Part shown: one piece after another, positions 61,801-64,000 of the stretch
How positions within the stretch are numbered: position 1 is the stretch's first letter
Layout: every line of letters starts with the position of its first letter
Assembly (NCBI GenBank): GCA_964007475.1
Contig: OZ023275.1
Location: 34,529,381-34,593,380 of the forward strand
DNA length: 64,000 nucleotides
Direction: 5' to 3'
DNA from: Hybos culiciformis
Taxonomy: Eukaryota > Arthropoda > Insecta > Diptera > Hybotidae
Notes under the pieces: model-generated
The model's database searches: none
Seen by the model: only the letters and a program-made list of their open reading frames with translations
What the model was told of the DNA's origin: nothing
Program-made: the position numbers and the translations under genes

Positions 61801-64000
61801 TTTATTGCGCAATAATGATAACTCTGAGTGCGAGGAAAGGTTAAATACCTAACGCCGTAAATATATATGTATATATTAATTTTTTTTTTTGGCATATTAA
61901 CGTTAATAATTTACAGGTTTTTTTAATTTATGGGATAAATATGATAATAAAACTTTTTTGCAAAATATAAATGTAGGTAAAATTATATATTATGTCATCA
62001 ATCAATTATATTTATGGGCTTTAAGGAAAAATAAACCATTGAAATGAATTTTTATCTAAGTACGTAGCGTAGGTATATTGAGAATGATTTTTGATTAAAA
62101 ATTAACTGTTTTTCTTAATTTTAAAGATTTAAATTATATACATTCAATATTAATTTATGTTATTGATAAAAATAAGTTTTCCATCTTGCCGCACCTTAGC
62201 TTGAGTTATTAAAGTCTTTCTACATCATTTCGCCAAAAAATTTAAGCGCCAATTTATAATGTTGACATTCATAAGTATAAGTTAATATTATGATAATTTA
62301 AGTTTATTTTTTAACTCAAGAAAAATTGTAAATTCGAAAATAATAATGATTTAATTTGTTTACAAAGTTGCAACAATATAAGATTGCGTCTTTTGTTATG
62401 GCAATATAAAAAGTCTTAAAAGAATTTTTTTTTTTGTTAATAAAAAATAAAATACATAAAAGTGAATTAACTTGTAGCATAAAAATTGTTGGAACATTAA
62501 AACTTAAATGCTATATCCTTATTTTTTTTTTTTTTAAAAACATTATCTTTAGCTTTTGAATTGTTGTTTGCTTGAAAATTTTGCTCATTCCTTCGAAATT
62601 ACATTCAAATCAAATTTTATTTTTATTGAGAGCAAATAATAAAATAAAATGAAAATATATATATATATATGTATGTACGTGGTCAAATTGTTTAAATAAA
62701 ATTAAAGTTATTTTTATTTTTTATTGTCTAATTGTATTTTATTTTCAAAAAAAAATTTTTTTTTTCCAAAGACATTATACAGAAACGAAAATATAAAGAT
62801 TTTTTTACCCATTCAAAAAGCTATTTTCATGCAACAATAGGATTTGTACATAAAGTTTTATGCATTTTTCTTATAAAAATGTTTGTTTTTACTTTTTTTG
62901 CGCAAATAAAAAATAAAATAAAAATAGAATCGTAAATTCTGTTGGAATTAAATGCAAACGTTATATTATAGTCAATTTATTATAATAAATTTTTTGAATG
63001 AATTGTGGGTAGTTTTTAAAATGGGAAAAAATTAAAAATTAATTTTTGTATAATATTTTTTTCAAAAAAATTATGTATTTTTGTTTATTTTTTTATTCAA
63101 ATTATTTACGGGCTCTATTATGTTTGACATTTTTAGTGATACCAAGAAGAAACAATTTATTAATCTTGCAATAATTTCAAGTGAAGAATTACCAAATAAT
63201 AAAATAAGAGAGTTTCCTTCCTGTGCAGTTGAATATAATCATTGCTTTCTTGTATCATTATACTGAATCTATCTGTGCGCTACCTACTTCTAATTTATAT
63301 AATGCCCGACATAAGCTTAAAGTAAAAGTATTAAAGCTAAAATATAAAAAAAATTGAATGGAAGTTGAGAGATAGATGGCTAAAATTTCGGCAACAACAT
63401 CAAGGGAGTTAAATAATATATTCGAATTTTTTATCCATTTAGATCATTTGGAGCTCTGTGACATTGATATTATCAACAGCTAGTCCACTGCGTCTTCGGC
63501 ATAATGGTCACAAGAAGATAATACTTTTTTTTAACACCCTCTTTAACGTAATAATTCATTATTAGAATATAATTATGTATATATATCCACTATATTATAT
63601 TTATATATATTTTTTGTTAAAATATCATTTTAATAAAGTTTTTTGTTAGAAATAATAAATAAAAAAAAAAAATTATTGCATAAAATAAATTTCTTTTTAT
63701 TAAAAATCGATCCAGACAATATTAATTAGAAATTCTTTTTCAGTAAAAAGGATTCTACAATCATTATTATTATTATGCTTATTGTAAACATTATGTTGAA
63801 AAATATCTTTTAAGTAATCTTTAACGATAGATAAAATATTATTTTGTCCTTTTGCAAAGGATTAAACTTAAACAAAAAAAAATCCATAGCTTTATTTTTA
63901 AAGTAAACTTGTTTTTTGTTTTTCAGAAAAAAAAAATTAAATTTTTTATTTAAAAAGTTGATACATTAGTATTCTACAAAGTATAAAGTTTTTAAATGAA
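58805..64000. other. mmd: ADAM gene intron (5' side open) with one transposon
   Basis: This region is upstream of the first visible ADAM exon in transcription order. I searched it for cysteine-rich disintegrin-type exons on the minus strand and found none, so the intron is at least 5.2 kb. Apart from the 60441-60792 element it is AT-rich sequence with poly-T and poly-A tracts. The small open frames at 59474, 60919, 61052, 62732 and 63081 show no domain and are probably chance. Confidence 0.6.
60441..60792. mobile_element. 352-bp TTA-flanked element with 45-bp perfect terminal inverted repeats
   Basis: The left end begins AGCGGCGGTCACACGAGGCT and the right end is its complement; the two arms match perfectly over 45 bp and imperfectly for longer. 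Both sides are flanked by TTA (60438-60440 and 60793-60795). A 3-bp TTA duplication with long GC-rich repeats suggests a PIF/Harbinger-type MITE, although the short duplication makes the superfamily uncertain. The element is GC-rich with repeated CAGCAGCGG/CCAGCCGCTG motifs and an internal direct repeat, AAACAAAATAATCAAC, at about 60588-60621. It has no transposase. The 89-aa open frame across it is not a gene. Confidence 0.85.

Noticed and set aside
1..64000. tRNA, rRNA or CRISPR features
   Set aside because: No tRNA-like GGTTCRA/B-box with matching arms, no rRNA sequence and no regularly spaced repeats were seen. Eye inspection can miss tRNAs; a tRNA covariance scan would settle it.

Overview
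This is a very AT-rich animal window (coding islands are the only clearly GC-richer DNA besides a few transposons). It has GT-AG introns of up to 12.6 kb, inverted-repeat DNA transposons and a mariner fossil, and its two genes have animal homologues. It most resembles an insect genome. I cannot name the species, and the order is not determinable by eye.

Two protein genes can be supported, both on the minus strand. (1) At 800-2138 lies a complete three-exon gene for an SRA1-type protein (steroid receptor RNA activator protein, 236 aa). (2) From 58804 down to 13853 lie the last ten constitutive coding exons or more of an ADAM-family gene of the ADAM11/22/23 class (Drosophila mind-meld, mmd). 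The exons encode, in order, the ADAM cysteine-rich region, an EGF-like module, a short Pro-rich stalk, one transmembrane (TM) helix and a very long cytoplasmic tail with His-, Gln-, Thr- and Asn-rich stretches. Its 5' exons (signal peptide, prodomain, metalloprotease and disintegrin domains) lie beyond 64000. Exon boundaries were set by reading phase; every constitutive junction joins in frame.

The most interesting feature is in the ADAM gene. Two different exons, at 45004-45109 and 40453/40414-40552, each encode a complete TM helix, enter in phase 1, leave in phase 2 and end in the same Cys-Tyr-Arg codon context. Including both breaks the frame, so they look like a mutually exclusive pair that swaps the membrane anchor. 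The downstream member also has two in-frame donors 39 nt apart. A further candidate cassette exon near 18531-18616 would change or truncate the tail.

The non-coding DNA carries several identifiable mobile elements: two adjacent hAT-type elements with 8-bp target duplications (2887-3248 and 3280-4296), an inverted-repeat element inside SRA1 intron 1 (1852-2003), a decayed mariner-like transposon (31949-32483), an unclassified 1.27-kb inverted-repeat element with a 4-bp duplication (52018-53288), and a 352-bp TTA-flanked element with 45-bp perfect terminal repeats (60441-60792). The remaining intergenic and intronic DNA is AT-rich low-complexity sequence in which I see no genes. No tRNA, rRNA or CRISPR array was recognised.
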